Assembly: GCF_002258785.1 (NCBI RefSeq)
Contig: NZ_NOYI01000016.1
Coordinates: forward strand, 1 to 64,000
Length of the DNA: 64,000 bases
DNA from: Rhodococcus sp. 06-235-1A
GTDB lineage: Bacteria; Actinomycetota; Actinomycetes; Mycobacteriales; Mycobacteriaceae
Direction: 5' to 3'
Shown here: piece after piece, positions 15,282 to 24,128 of the stretch
Layout: every line of letters starts with the position of its first letter
Numbering within the stretch: position 1 is the first letter of the stretch
Notes under the pieces: generated by a model
What the model saw: only the letters and a program-made list of their open reading frames with translations
What the model was told of the DNA's origin: nothing
The model's database searches: none
Position numbers and translations under genes: made by a program

Positions 15282-16187
15282 CTACGTTGCACGGCTTGAT
15301 AAAATCTCGGTTGAGATTTTCTCAAATACAGACATCTTGGCTTGGTATGGATGATCGGCTCGTGGCCAATGCGAGACTATGTCAGTGAACCCGATCTCGG
15401 ACAGTTGTCCGCACGCGTCCCTATACGATTCAAGCGATTCGACCTCTCCCCCGATCCTCGCGCCGGTCACCAGCATGCGCCGCACCTTCGTGGGGTCGCG
15501 ACCTTCCGCCAGACAGCCCTCGTCGAGTTTGTCGATCTGTCTACGCAGAGCAGGAATTGCAGCGTCGTACTGGGTCAGGTCGCCGTGCCCACCCCAGCCG
15601 GTGGTCACCCAGATGTCAGCATGCTTAGCAGCTTCTCGAATGCTTTTTGGACCAGTCGCGGCAACAGCGAGGGGGACAGGCATGTCGCGTTGGACCCCTG
15701 GATAGGTATACGCATCGGTGGTGCTAAAGTAGTCCCCCGAGTACGTAGTAACTGGTTGATGCAACAAAAGGCTCGTTAGCTCAACGAACTCCCTGAAACG
15801 ATTCAAGCTCTCCGTGTTGGATAATTCAGTCTTGCCTAGGATTACATCGTCAGCGCCACCTCTAGCGCCAGAGCCGATGCCGCAAACAATACGGCCTCCA
15901 GATATATCGTTCAAAGTCAACATGTCTTTGACTAGAGCGACGGGGTGGCGGACACTAGGACTGGCGACGAGGGTTCCTAAATGTAGAGTCTTAGTGGCCA
16001 TAGCGGCTGCTGTCAATGTTGGAATAGTCGCATGCCAGGTTTTCTCTTTAAACCAACGCCACACCAAATGATCGTAAGTCCAAGCGTGATGGAATCCAAG
16101 CTCCTCGACACGAGTCCACTGCTCTCGTGCCGCAGTCCAGCTATGCTCAGGTAGAACAATGACCCCGTGTCTAAATTCGCTGCACAT
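15282..16187 (-). CDS. Luciferase-like F420-dependent oxidoreductase
   Basis: A 301-residue LLM-family protein. The N-terminal RVEELGFHHAWTYDHLVW, the LHLGTLVASPSVRHPVALVKDMLTL region and the GRIVCGIGSGARGG motif are typical of F420-dependent reductases. Length and fold class match LmbY of lincomycin biosynthesis and its pyrrolobenzodiazepine homologues, which reduce a pyrroline-type intermediate. The other propylproline genes are absent, so it may act on a different imine or alkene. It is the last gene of the minus-strand operon, 48 nt after the PIG-L gene. A perfect 8-bp inverted repeat (AAAATCTC/GAGATTTT, 15301-15320) overlaps its 3' end and may serve as a terminator. The gene is visibly less GC-rich than the transfer block. 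Confidence 0.8.
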   Translation of the reverse strand: MCSEFRHGVIVLPEHSWTAAREQWTRVEELGFHHAWTYDHLVWRWFKEKTWHATIPTLTAAAMATKTLHLGTLVASPSVRHPVALVKDMLTLNDISGGRIVCGIGSGARGGADDVILGKTELSNTESLNRFREFVELTSLLLHQPVTTYSGDYFSTTDAYTYPGVQRDMPVPLAVAATGPKSIREAAKHADIWVTTGWGGHGDLTQYDAAIPALRRQIDKLDEGCLAEGRDPTKVRRMLVTGARIGGEVESLESYRDACGQLSEIGFTDIVSHWPRADHPYQAKMSVFEKISTEILSSRAT

Positions 16188-16235
16188 AATATACCTTTGC
16201 TTTCAACGCGCCTTAGCTTTGTGAGGACAGCTGCG

Positions 16236-17051
16236 TTACGCAAAGAGGGACGCTGAACGCGTCTCTTTAGGCCGCCACTGAATGAACTCTTCGTAGGGAA
16301 ATGCCCCGTGCATGTCGGCGGCGGACAACGCGAACCAGCCCGAGTCGGCGGCCACCTGGCTTGCATGGCAGCGGAGCGCAGCGTTACGTCGAGTGAAGTC
16401 GACGAGGTCCAGGGGCACCCGCGTCGTGATCTGCGCGTCGTCGAATCCATCAGGTCCGAAAGCAATCCCGGATGCGTAGGGATCAACTACTTCACGTTCA
16501 GTGCACCTGCGAGATAGTGCCCGGTGCCGCTGCAACGAGAACGCCACCCAAAACACCGCAATGTCGGCCCGCCCTACGATGTCCAACGCTGCCAGCAGCA
16601 CTACGTGCGAGCGTAGATGATCCGGGTGCGGATCGCGGGCATGCTTAGGACCATAGCCCACGATTACATCGGGCCGTTCTTGCCGAATCACCGCGGCAAG
16701 TGCCCGCGCGCTATCCGCAAGTGGGGCATGCGCGAAGGCCCGCGACCCACCGGCGGTCCCATCGGGACCCGAGTCCCCGAACGGTAGACGATGCGTCCTC
16801 ACATATCCTAAGGTTCTTGCGCTGCATTCCAACTCAGTGCTACGTATGTTTGCCATGTCGATCGGGGACGAAAGATCATAATCAGGGGGTGGGACAAATC
16901 GTGGATTCAGCACGCGGCCAGCCGCGCCGTCCGTGCAAGTGACTAGTACGGACTCAATACCCCTCGCGGCATAGTGCGCGATGGTGGCACCGCCACGAGA
17001 CACCTCGTCGTCGGGGTGCGGGTGTACTGCTAAGAGACGGGCAGTCATCAA
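16236..17051 (-). CDS. lmbE: PIG-L-family mycothiol S-conjugate amidase (LmbE-like)
   Basis: A 271-residue metal-dependent deacetylase/amidase. The zinc-binding motif HPHPDDE occurs at about residues 10-16 and the second motif, with DPHPDHLRSH, near the middle. In lincosamide biosynthesis LmbE hydrolyses the mycothiol-lincosamide S-conjugate between GlcN-Ins and cysteine, leaving an N-acetylcysteine (mercapturate) adduct. It starts at ATG 17051 or 17048, overlapping the erm stop, in the operon Q-erm-E-LLM. A chromosomal Mca would be the general detoxification enzyme; the operon context argues for a dedicated biosynthetic role. Confidence 0.85.
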   Translation of the reverse strand: MMTARLLAVHPHPDDEVSRGGATIAHYAARGIESVLVTCTDGAAGRVLNPRFVPPPDYDLSSPIDMANIRSTELECSARTLGYVRTHRLPFGDSGPDGTAGGSRAFAHAPLADSARALAAVIRQERPDVIVGYGPKHARDPHPDHLRSHVVLLAALDIVGRADIAVFWVAFSLQRHRALSRRCTEREVVDPYASGIAFGPDGFDDAQITTRVPLDLVDFTRRNAALRCHASQVAADSGWFALSAADMHGAFPYEEFIQWRPKETRSASLFA

Positions 17052-17938
17052 TGCTTCTTTCGGCGCGCTGGGGATTGGCGGCGCACCCGAACCCCGCGGC
17101 GCGATTCGCCAATGTGCTGGATACTCTTCGAAAGGTGTAACGCCACCCAGTCGGAAGTGCTCAAATCCTTGACTCGAGTATGTTCCGAAACTCCAGCCCT
17201 ACCCGGCCACGAATTGGTGCGGGATACGGCTGCACATGCCTCCCGCACCTGCGCATGACCGGTCGAAAATAGCGCCCGCACCGTTTCCTGATAAATAACC
17301 CGGTCTGCCCAAGGCAGCATCGGTCCGCTTAGCGGATCGACAAATAAAGTGGCTGTGTCGGTCGCCGGTGCTGGTTTGAATTTTCGACGCGAGAACTGTT
17401 CTCCCAAGGAAAATGAAAACCACGGTGCCCATTGTGCGTTGAAAAGATTCCCTCCCCACCGTCCGCAACGCTTTTCAGCGAACTCGCGCTGTGTTAGCAG
17501 AACCATGCCTCGTAGCCGAGTAGGCCCTACCTGTAGGCAGTGCCGCACAATGCTGGTAGAAGAGCCAAAAGGGATGTTGCCGACAAACAATAACGCTCCC
17601 AAGGGCATCTGCCAGTCAAGAAAATCGGCAGTATGCACTCGGACGCCAACTAGCTCGCGTTCGGCCAAACGTTTGGCCCACTCGGGGTCGATCTCCACGG
17701 CTTCGACACTGCGGCCAGCTGCCGATAAAGCGCTGGTGATCATACCCGAGCCTGCGCCAATTTCAACTACCGTTGCAGTGGAGTCTTCTTGCACTTGCCT
17801 GACGAATCGGCAGGCATCGGTTGGTGATCTAAAAAAGTTCTGGCCTAGCGCTTTGCGCCGCTCGACCGCCGGCGCTGTACGGGCCCACTGGGCACTGGGT
17901 GGCGGCAAAGATCCGCGCGGGTTAGACATGTACCTCAC
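17048..17938 (-). CDS. erm: Erm-type 23S rRNA adenine N6-methyltransferase
   Basis: A 296-residue KsgA/Erm-family protein. Motifs: KALGQNFFRSP at the N-terminus, SAM motif I VVEIGAGSGMITSAL, the acidic motif AVEIDPEWAKRL, ADFLDW and the catalytic motif GNIPFGSSTSI. The NIPFG form is typical of Erm enzymes, which dimethylate A2058 of 23S rRNA, rather than of KsgA (NLPYN). The C-terminal tail is Arg/Lys-rich. It is overlapped by lmbQ upstream (GTGA) and lmbE downstream, so it is co-expressed with biosynthesis as self-resistance, like lmrB in the lincomycin producer. The start is GTG 17938 or ATG 17929. Confidence 0.88.
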   Translation of the reverse strand: MRYMSNPRGSLPPPSAQWARTAPAVERRKALGQNFFRSPTDACRFVRQVQEDSTATVVEIGAGSGMITSALSAAGRSVEAVEIDPEWAKRLAERELVGVRVHTADFLDWQMPLGALLFVGNIPFGSSTSIVRHCLQVGPTRLRGMVLLTQREFAEKRCGRWGGNLFNAQWAPWFSFSLGEQFSRRKFKPAPATDTATLFVDPLSGPMLPWADRVIYQETVRALFSTGHAQVREACAAVSRTNSWPGRAGVSEHTRVKDLSTSDWVALHLSKSIQHIGESRRGVRVRRQSPARRKKH

Positions 17939-19386
17939 CTTCCGCTGACGGGTCCGTAGCTCACAGCGTCAAACAACGCCGGTGCCGCACCGTGCCCCAC
18001 TCTGGCACGCTGGCGCGGGTCGCCCTTCACACAGAATGTTACCGAATGCGTTTGCCACTCTGCCGCGCCGGCGACCTTTACGCATGATCGCCAGAAAGGC
18101 AGGGTGCTCCCCTGGTACCCGGGTGCTCTCAGCATCTCTACTCGCTGGCCATTTGAGATCCGCCAGGCTCCCTCGCAGGCGAAGTGAAATCTTCGCCGAT
18201 CTGCGTCAATGGAGAACGACCGGTTGCCCAATAGCAGCAGACCTGACCCCATCTCGGTTAAGAGGTCGTCAGTGCTACCTTCCCCTGGTTGCAGATCGAC
18301 ATTCGCCATTCGCACCAGCGGCAACGCGGCCCCGTCAGAGCGACTCGCAGAAGACTGAGCTATGCCGGGACTCTGTTCGGAGTCCACGGACTTTGAGGCT
18401 CCGATCAGCCCAGTTAGCACCCCCCCGGTTATAAGCGCACCCGAACTGACCGCGTATCCGTCGTCGTCCCAGCCCAGTGTTCCAACACCAAGGCCCGATG
18501 CAGATCCAAAGACGTTGACCACAGGCGATCCATATTGCAACCGGCCCACATCAGATGGCTGCACAAAAGAGCCCCCTGCATAGTCTGCTTCTCGTCCGTG
18601 GATCCGGTCAATTTCGAGAGGGTGACCAATCGATTCGTGGATCTGCATGGCAAGCTGCGAAGAATCGAGCACTACTGGTCCGACCCCCTCCGGACAATAC
18701 CGTGCAGCAGCCAAGGCAACCGCCTCATTCGCACACTGGAGCGCGTGCCCAGGCAGATCAAGGTTGATGATGTGCTCCCAACCGCCGGAGGCGGCGGAGC
18801 CCGGTCCCGCCGGATAGTTTCGCCACGCTTGCCCGTCACGGCCATCGGCCCGGACACGCAGTACGGCATCGGTGTGCACCAGCTCACGGAACCGGCGACC
18901 TCCGCTAGAGCTGAAGAGATCGGTCGTACGACGGTAGACTACTGCTTCGGCGCTGGCGGTTACGCCCGGCACCGATTCGGCCACTGCCACGGCCGCTTGC
19001 AGCAGTTCGACACGTTCCGATTGGGAGACATCTGAAGGATCGCATGCCGTAACTGTGCGTTCCGCGCGGTCATCGTCGAAATCAGCAAGGGGGCGCGGTA
19101 GCGCACAAGCGCCAGTACCTGGCTCCGCGAGATTGCATGCCCGCTCGGCTAGTCGGCGGGCTCCGGAGACGTCCGATCTTGGTCCCCACGTTGCACCAAA
19201 GTTGCCGCGGCGGTCCACCCGCACACCAATCTGATCAGATTCGCGCACGTGGGACTGTGCCCCCGCAGCGGTAACTCTGGTTACCTCCTCGATAGTATTA
19301 TCCATGTGCACAATCACAGAATCGACCTCGCGGCCCGTCAAAGCGTCAAAAACGCCGGCTCTCAAACCATGAAGACGCTGGGTCAT
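17935..19386 (-). CDS. lmbQ: TldD-like metalloprotein (LmbQ-like N-deacetylase subunit)
   Basis: A 483-residue TldD-family protein with the zinc motif HESIGH (HExxxH) at about residues 255-260, followed by PLEIDR and a GGSFVQPSDVG segment. C-terminal strands are typical of the family (VRMANVDLQPGEG, DLLTEMGSGLLL). Family knowledge: TldD/TldE heterodimers are peptidases or N-deacetylases. In lincosamides the LmbQ/LmbIH pair is thought to remove the acetyl group of the N-acetylcysteine adduct made by LmbE. The TldE-like partner is at 34417-35478. Its start lies only 11 nt from the divergent phosphatase gene. Confidence 0.82.
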   Translation of the reverse strand: MTQRLHGLRAGVFDALTGREVDSVIVHMDNTIEEVTRVTAAGAQSHVRESDQIGVRVDRRGNFGATWGPRSDVSGARRLAERACNLAEPGTGACALPRPLADFDDDRAERTVTACDPSDVSQSERVELLQAAVAVAESVPGVTASAEAVVYRRTTDLFSSSGGRRFRELVHTDAVLRVRADGRDGQAWRNYPAGPGSAASGGWEHIINLDLPGHALQCANEAVALAAARYCPEGVGPVVLDSSQLAMQIHESIGHPLEIDRIHGREADYAGGSFVQPSDVGRLQYGSPVVNVFGSASGLGVGTLGWDDDGYAVSSGALITGGVLTGLIGASKSVDSEQSPGIAQSSASRSDGAALPLVRMANVDLQPGEGSTDDLLTEMGSGLLLLGNRSFSIDADRRRFHFACEGAWRISNGQRVEMLRAPGYQGSTLPFWRSCVKVAGAAEWQTHSVTFCVKGDPRQRARVGHGAAPALFDAVSYGPVSGR

Positions 19387-19397
19387 GGTGTCCGCAG

Positions 19398-19928
19398 ATG
19401 ATCGGGGCGGTGCTGTTCGACCGCGACGGGGTTCTGGTGCGATCCAGGGTAGTTAATGGTCGCCCGGTTCCAGCTAGCGATCCTGTCGCCGCGCTCGACC
19501 CTCAAGCCCCTCGCCTGGTAGCCCGTTTGCGCTCGCTTGGTTGGGCAGTCGCGGTGGTGACCAATCAGCCGGATGTCGCCCGAGGGCTTACGACAGCTGA
19601 GTACGTTACTGAATGCCACCGAACCCTCGCGAGGAAACTGGCACTCGATCCGGCCGCCTTCTTTGTGTGCTTCCACGATAATGCCGACCGTTGCAGTTGC
19701 AGAAAGCCGTTGCCTGCATTGCTGACCGAGGCGGCTTCGTGGTGTGACGTACCGATCACCAACACAGTAATGATCGGCGACCGCTGGCGCGATATTGCCG
19801 CCGCTCAGGCAGCTGGTGCAGACTCTGTCTGGATTGATCGCGGATACGACGAACCCGTCCCGGAGCCACCTTTCCGTTGTCGGGTATCTTCCCTGTCCGA
19901 GGCTGTCGGGGCAGTGCTCGCTGGCTGA
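19398..19928 (+). CDS. lmbK: HAD-family octose bisphosphate phosphatase (LmbK-like)
   Basis: A 176-residue HAD phosphatase of the HisB-N/GmhB type. It has the nucleophile motif LFDRDGVL, motif II VVTNQPDVARG, a Cys-rich zinc-like loop (ADRCSCRKPLP) and the terminal acidic motif MIGDRWRDIAAA. In lincosamide biosynthesis LmbK removes the 8-phosphate of the octose 1,8-bisphosphate made by LmbP. It is one of the few plus-strand genes in the cluster. It starts 11 nt from the divergent lmbQ-like start and converges on the alcohol dehydrogenase gene. Confidence 0.85.
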   Translation: MIGAVLFDRDGVLVRSRVVNGRPVPASDPVAALDPQAPRLVARLRSLGWAVAVVTNQPDVARGLTTAEYVTECHRTLARKLALDPAAFFVCFHDNADRCSCRKPLPALLTEAASWCDVPITNTVMIGDRWRDIAAAQAAGADSVWIDRGYDEPVPEPPFRCRVSSLSEAVGAVLAG

Positions 19929-19972
19929 GGTGTGTTGAACACGATAGGTTGCCCAAGTGTCAAAGTATGCGG

Positions 19973-21085
19973 TCACGCAAAAACGGCCTTCATTACTGAG
20001 CCGTCCCGCACAGCGGCTAAGGCCTCTTCAGCACCCGCGTGTTCAAAGCGAGTGACCAGACTGGCCAAGTCGAAGTGGCGGACCATCGCAGGCAGCCGCT
20101 CGACATACCGCACTAGGTGGGCACCTGAAAAAGCCCAAGAACCAACAACGTTGAGTTGTCGATAGACGATTTGGTGAGGATTCATGGTGACGTCACCGCT
20201 ATCGGTGTACTGGCCAACAATCAGGTACGAGCCCGATCGACGCACCATTCGTAGACCTTGGTCAAACGCAGCTGGAACACCGGCACATTCGACAACTAAA
20301 TCGGCTCCCCGCCCCTGCGTGCGGGCCTGTATCTCTGAGAACGCCCGTTCAAGTGCCTCAGCCTGATCTACTCCGGTTCCGGCGACTTCCAAGTGGTCGT
20401 GACCAATACCAGCACGAGCGGCCAGCTCAAGACGTTCGGCGGGCCCCCCGAGCACAACTACGTGACGAGCACCAGACATCTGCGCGAAGGCAGCGGCGGC
20501 TAACCCTACGGGTCCACTGCCCTGAACTACTACGGTTTCACCCAACCTGACAGGCCGGCGTTCATATGCATGCACGAGTGTGGGACCAGCGCACGCCAGC
20601 GATATGGCCTCATCGTCGGTTACTTCAGCGGGAACTTTAACCACAGTTGTGCCAGCCTGTAGCGCAATGTGTGTGGCCCAGGATCCCGATAGGCCCGACC
20701 CCGCCGACAGCGGCCGGTTCACTCCATAGGTGTGTCGCTCATCGCATAACGTTGGCTCACCCCAAAGCCGACACGGTATGCAAATCCCACAAGCGATTGA
20801 TGACGCCCACATCACCCTGTCACCAACCAAAAGCGGGGTGCCAGCGCTGTCGCACAACGGTTTGTCGCTAACCGACTGAACTCGCCCAAGTCCTTCGTGG
20901 CCGAGGACAAGCGGGGTCGGAATCGGCAGATGGCCCGCTTGCAGGTGAACGTCGGTGCCGCAAATGCCGCCCAGTAAGTTGTCGAGTACTACCCCGCCCT
21001 CTGGAGGATCGGGAATGGCAATCTCACGTGTCTCAACTGGCTGGCCAAAATGGTTCAGCACCACTGCGTTTGCAGTAGAAGTCAT
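19973..21085 (-). CDS. Zinc-dependent medium-chain alcohol dehydrogenase
   Basis: A 370-residue MDR-family dehydrogenase. Catalytic zinc site: GGICGTDVHLQAG with GHEGLGRV. Structural zinc Cys cluster: SIACGICIPCRLWGEPTLC. Rossmann motif: GSGPVGLAAAAF. It is overlapped by the dioxygenase gene upstream (ATGA), so the two are co-translated and probably sequential. Neither the lincomycin pathway nor octose assembly requires it in this position. It could oxidise a hydroxyl made by the dioxygenase, or reduce the aldehyde that a CcbF-type enzyme would leave on sulfur (the role given to Ccb5 in celesticetin). Confidence 0.85.
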   Translation of the reverse strand: MTSTANAVVLNHFGQPVETREIAIPDPPEGGVVLDNLLGGICGTDVHLQAGHLPIPTPLVLGHEGLGRVQSVSDKPLCDSAGTPLLVGDRVMWASSIACGICIPCRLWGEPTLCDERHTYGVNRPLSAGSGLSGSWATHIALQAGTTVVKVPAEVTDDEAISLACAGPTLVHAYERRPVRLGETVVVQGSGPVGLAAAAFAQMSGARHVVVLGGPAERLELAARAGIGHDHLEVAGTGVDQAEALERAFSEIQARTQGRGADLVVECAGVPAAFDQGLRMVRRSGSYLIVGQYTDSGDVTMNPHQIVYRQLNVVGSWAFSGAHLVRYVERLPAMVRHFDLASLVTRFEHAGAEEALAAVRDGSVMKAVFA

Positions 21086-21891
21086 TGTCTGCCTTCCGTC
21101 GCATGCAGTAGCGGCCGGTGGTCGATCGCAAGCGCATCCGTGTCGTCGCCGACGAGATAATTTGGCCTAGCGGCACCGTTTGGCTTCGGCAAGTTACGTA
21201 TATCGTTGTAGGTGATGATAGTCAGCCTGCGGGGATGAGGCGACATGTTACTGGCAGATCCGTGCACTACCTTCGGGTGAAAAAATACGACGCTACCGGC
21301 AGCTCCCTTCGGGCTGATCAGCGGATATTTTCCGACCAGTTCAACGAGCTCGTCACGGTCCAAGGTAATGCTGCGTGGGTCAAGATGTCGATGTTGTGCT
21401 TGCGCACCTGCTTTCGGTCGACTATCCGATTGATCCGCATGAGATCCGGCTGCGAATACGACCGGGCCATTGAACTCGGTTACATCATCAAGAAACAAGG
21501 CAATATTGACCAATCTGGCCTCCGGGAGCCCGTCTTCCAGTTGCCATGCGTGAAAATCTTGATGCCATGAGAATCCGCCGCCCGACAGTGCCGACTTGAC
21601 GTTGGTTTTAAACTGATATACGTACGCGTCGCTGTTTAGCAGTTTCTGTACAGGTGCGAGTAGGCGTGGTGTGCGCACCAGATTGGCGAACAAGCTCTGC
21701 CGATGATGAGAAGCGTAGAGAGCGCGCATCTGATCCGACCCGTCTTCCAGAATGCGCTGTGGACCAGAAATTTTGGCATCGGTAGCCAAAGCGGCACGCA
21801 TTGCAGCGACCTCATCGGAAGTGAAGAGTTTGTTTTTGCATACAAAACCGTCGCGCCAATAACTGTGGCTTTCAGCGTCCGTCAATTTCAC
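21082..21891 (-). CDS. PhyH-type Fe(II)/2-oxoglutarate dioxygenase
   Basis: A 269-residue phytanoyl-CoA dioxygenase/ectoine hydroxylase-type protein. The iron ligands are visible as WHQDF (HxD) and HPKVVHGSAS (distal His); RR after SPHP supplies the likely 2-oxoglutarate-binding Arg. The motif EFNGPVVFAAGSH is typical of the family. GTG 21891 is chosen because AGAAGGAGGG lies just upstream; the longer frame runs into lmbL, which it then overlaps by 20 nt. Members of this family hydroxylate free or bound amino acids, including proline and pipecolate. No homologue is known to me in the lincomycin or celesticetin clusters, so this is a probable source of structural novelty. Confidence 0.8.
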   Translation of the reverse strand: MKLTDAESHSYWRDGFVCKNKLFTSDEVAAMRAALATDAKISGPQRILEDGSDQMRALYASHHRQSLFANLVRTPRLLAPVQKLLNSDAYVYQFKTNVKSALSGGGFSWHQDFHAWQLEDGLPEARLVNIALFLDDVTEFNGPVVFAAGSHADQSDSRPKAGAQAQHRHLDPRSITLDRDELVELVGKYPLISPKGAAGSVVFFHPKVVHGSASNMSPHPRRLTIITYNDIRNLPKPNGAARPNYLVGDDTDALAIDHRPLLHATEGRQ

Positions 21892-23155
21892 TGAATGTCC
21901 CTCCTTCTGGGCTTGCGATAGTCCTGATTTGCCATCCCGCCTCGTGGATCTTCTCAGGATCAAGGCCGCTACATCCGTCGATAATTACGGCTTGCGCTGG
22001 TCGTTGCGCGGTCCAATCGAGGTTAATCACCTCGGTGAGAGCGGCCAAGACTAAGACAGCGTCAGCGTCGGTCACTGCTTCGGTCGCAGTGTCTACGCGC
22101 TCGACGCAGAGATCGGCCGACAACTGATCGGCAGCCGGATCGAAGACCACCGCGTGTGCGCCGGATTCAGTAAGCCTTTGTACAATGCGTAACGGGAGGG
22201 AATCACGCAGCGTTGCGACGCCCGGCTTGTATGTGAGTCCCATTACTGCGATGCGTTTGCCATCTAACCCGCCGACGGCCTCAGCAGTGGCCCTTAGCGA
22301 CCAAAAAGCGTGCCGCTCGTTAAGATTGAGCACTGCCGCGAACAACTCTGATCGACCCGCACGTTGTCCTAGTGAAGTGAGTGCCAGCAAGTCTCTGCGT
22401 AAAGTCGCACCCGAAAAAGCTTCGCCTGGACGCAACGGTGCGTTTGGTGACACTCGAGGGTCAGCTTTAAGTCCTGTCGTCACGACTCGTGGGTTGGCCC
22501 CGAGGTGTGCTGCTAGTGCACCCAGCTCGTTCGCGAATGTAATACATAGAGCCAAGTAGGCATTAGTTGCGTGCTTGATTAGCTCTGCTTCGATCGGCAG
22601 GACGAGAGTGGGTTGCTGATCAGGAAAGAGCCGATTCACTGCGGCGAGAGCGGGCTGCTCTTCTGTTGCGCCAACGATCAACCGAGTGGGATTGGTGAAG
22701 TCGACAAGTGCCGACCCCAACCGAAGATTTTCCGGTACGTAAACGATCGTTCGTCGCTCAGGCAGCGTTGCCGACCACCGCTCATGGGTACCTGCCCGTA
22801 GCTGACTCATAACTATCAGCACAGCATCAGGAGGGGAATGGGTGCCGAATTTGTGCACGGCTTGCTCGAGACGCACATCCAGTCCAGCTTCGTCGGGCTG
22901 AGTGTCGTAAGCAAGGACGCATAACTTGTGCCCCGCCCAATTCTCAAGTGTTGTAGTGGAGTGCATCTGGTCAGCACCAGCGGCCAGTGCAGCCGAGACT
23001 CCTGGCTCCCCGGTCGGCGCGCGGCCATTCAGAGCGGCATTAAGCAGTTGCGAATCCTCGTCAAACAAAGCAAGAGTACAGCCGCGGTTCAAAAGACCCG
23101 CGCACACCGCGGTACCTAGGTGCCAGGTACCACATACGGCGATCACATTAGTCAT
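21872..23155 (-). CDS. lmbL: UDP-glucose dehydrogenase-like sugar oxidoreductase (LmbL-like)
   Basis: A 427-residue nucleotide-sugar dehydrogenase family protein. The N-terminal NAD site is VIAVCGTWHLGTAVCAGLL. The middle domain contains AELIKHATNAYLALCITFANELG, and the C-terminal domain has RIAVMGLTYKPGVATLRDS. LmbL acts on the GDP-octose during conversion to the 6-amino-lincosamide. The Cys usually found in the active site (GGxCxPKD) is not seen in that form (PGEAFSGATLRRDL occupies the position). It is therefore probably a two-electron oxidoreductase rather than an acid-forming dehydrogenase, as expected for lincosamide enzymes. It is followed directly by the dioxygenase gene. Confidence 0.85.
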   Translation of the reverse strand: MTNVIAVCGTWHLGTAVCAGLLNRGCTLALFDEDSQLLNAALNGRAPTGEPGVSAALAAGADQMHSTTTLENWAGHKLCVLAYDTQPDEAGLDVRLEQAVHKFGTHSPPDAVLIVMSQLRAGTHERWSATLPERRTIVYVPENLRLGSALVDFTNPTRLIVGATEEQPALAAVNRLFPDQQPTLVLPIEAELIKHATNAYLALCITFANELGALAAHLGANPRVVTTGLKADPRVSPNAPLRPGEAFSGATLRRDLLALTSLGQRAGRSELFAAVLNLNERHAFWSLRATAEAVGGLDGKRIAVMGLTYKPGVATLRDSLPLRIVQRLTESGAHAVVFDPAADQLSADLCVERVDTATEAVTDADAVLVLAALTEVINLDWTAQRPAQAVIIDGCSGLDPEKIHEAGWQIRTIASPEGGTFSEIDGR

Positions 23156-23165
23156 CTGGGGTCGC

Positions 23166-24128
23166 CTAGCGCTCTCCCAGTAGCCTGCTGATCGCGATAC
23201 GAACTGACGATTCGCAATCGGTCGGTGCTGCCCAACCCAAGTCCTGAGCTCTTCTGAGATCGTATTGAACTATGGGTACATCACCAGGCCAGCCGCGCTC
23301 ACCGCCGCTGTGGTCCACATGGACGTCGGCCAGCCCCATGCGCTCTATAACCATCTGGGCAATGCGGTCGACACCGATCGTCCCCTCGTTGCCGAGATTA
23401 AGTACTTGGAAGCCAGCGCCGAGACGATCCGAACAGGCTAAAATTCCCGCCACGCATTCCTCTACTAGGAAATAGTTCTTTCGTTGCTTCCCGTCCCCCA
23501 GGACGAGCAGACGCGATGAATCTTTATTCAGCTTCTCAATGAAGTCGTATAGCACTCCATGGTTCATGCGACCACCGACAACGTTGCCAAATCGGAATGC
23601 ATGCGCAGTGAATCCGTACAGGTGACAAAAGGCGCTCAGGATTCCTTCTGCAGCCAGTTTACCTGCACCATACAGCGAAATTGGTGCAGCAGGCCCGACG
23701 TTCTCGGGAGTCGGTACTAGTGCCGGTTCTCCATATACGGTTGAGCTTGAAGAAAATATAATTTTTCGGGATTCGCTCGTGCGCATCGCCATCAGCACTG
23801 AAAGCGTCCCGTCAGCACACTGCCGAAGGTCCCATTTCGGGTCGTCAAGTCCCTTACGCATGTCAACGCTTGATGCGAGGTGGACGACGACATCGTCCAC
23901 ACCCCAGTCGTTCACTGTAGAGGCGAGGAGATCAGTGTCGAGGACGTCGCCTTCGATGAAAGAGAACCTAGAATCGGCAAATGCCGGTTCTAGCCACTTA
24001 GTGTCACTGTTGCTTAGATTGTCAAAGGCAACTACGCGCTTAGTGTTGGGGTCGGCAAGTAACCGCTCAACGAAGTGGGACCCGATGAAGCCCGCGCCAC
24101 CGGTGATCAGATAGCTCTTTCCCGTCAT
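23166..24128 (-). CDS. lmbM: NAD-dependent nucleotide-sugar epimerase/dehydratase (LmbM-like)
   Basis: A 320-residue extended short-chain dehydrogenase. It has the NAD motif ITGGAGFIGSHFVERLL, the strand VVVHLASSVDMR, the SSSSTVYGEP segment and the catalytic YxxxK as SLYGAGK. In lincosamide biosynthesis LmbM is a GDP-octose epimerase. ATG 24128 overlaps the stop of the isomerase gene (ATGA). It is followed by lmbL after 10 nt, the L/M pairing also seen in the lincomycin cluster. Confidence 0.87.
   Translation of the reverse strand: MTGKSYLITGGAGFIGSHFVERLLADPNTKRVVAFDNLSNSDTKWLEPAFADSRFSFIEGDVLDTDLLASTVNDWGVDDVVVHLASSVDMRKGLDDPKWDLRQCADGTLSVLMAMRTSESRKIIFSSSSTVYGEPALVPTPENVGPAAPISLYGAGKLAAEGILSAFCHLYGFTAHAFRFGNVVGGRMNHGVLYDFIEKLNKDSSRLLVLGDGKQRKNYFLVEECVAGILACSDRLGAGFQVLNLGNEGTIGVDRIAQMVIERMGLADVHVDHSGGERGWPGDVPIVQYDLRRAQDLGWAAPTDCESSVRIAISRLLGER

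Noticed and set aside
15282-16187. LLM protein as a certain LmbY propylproline reductase
   Set aside because: The other propylproline genes are missing, so the role stays open although the family fits.
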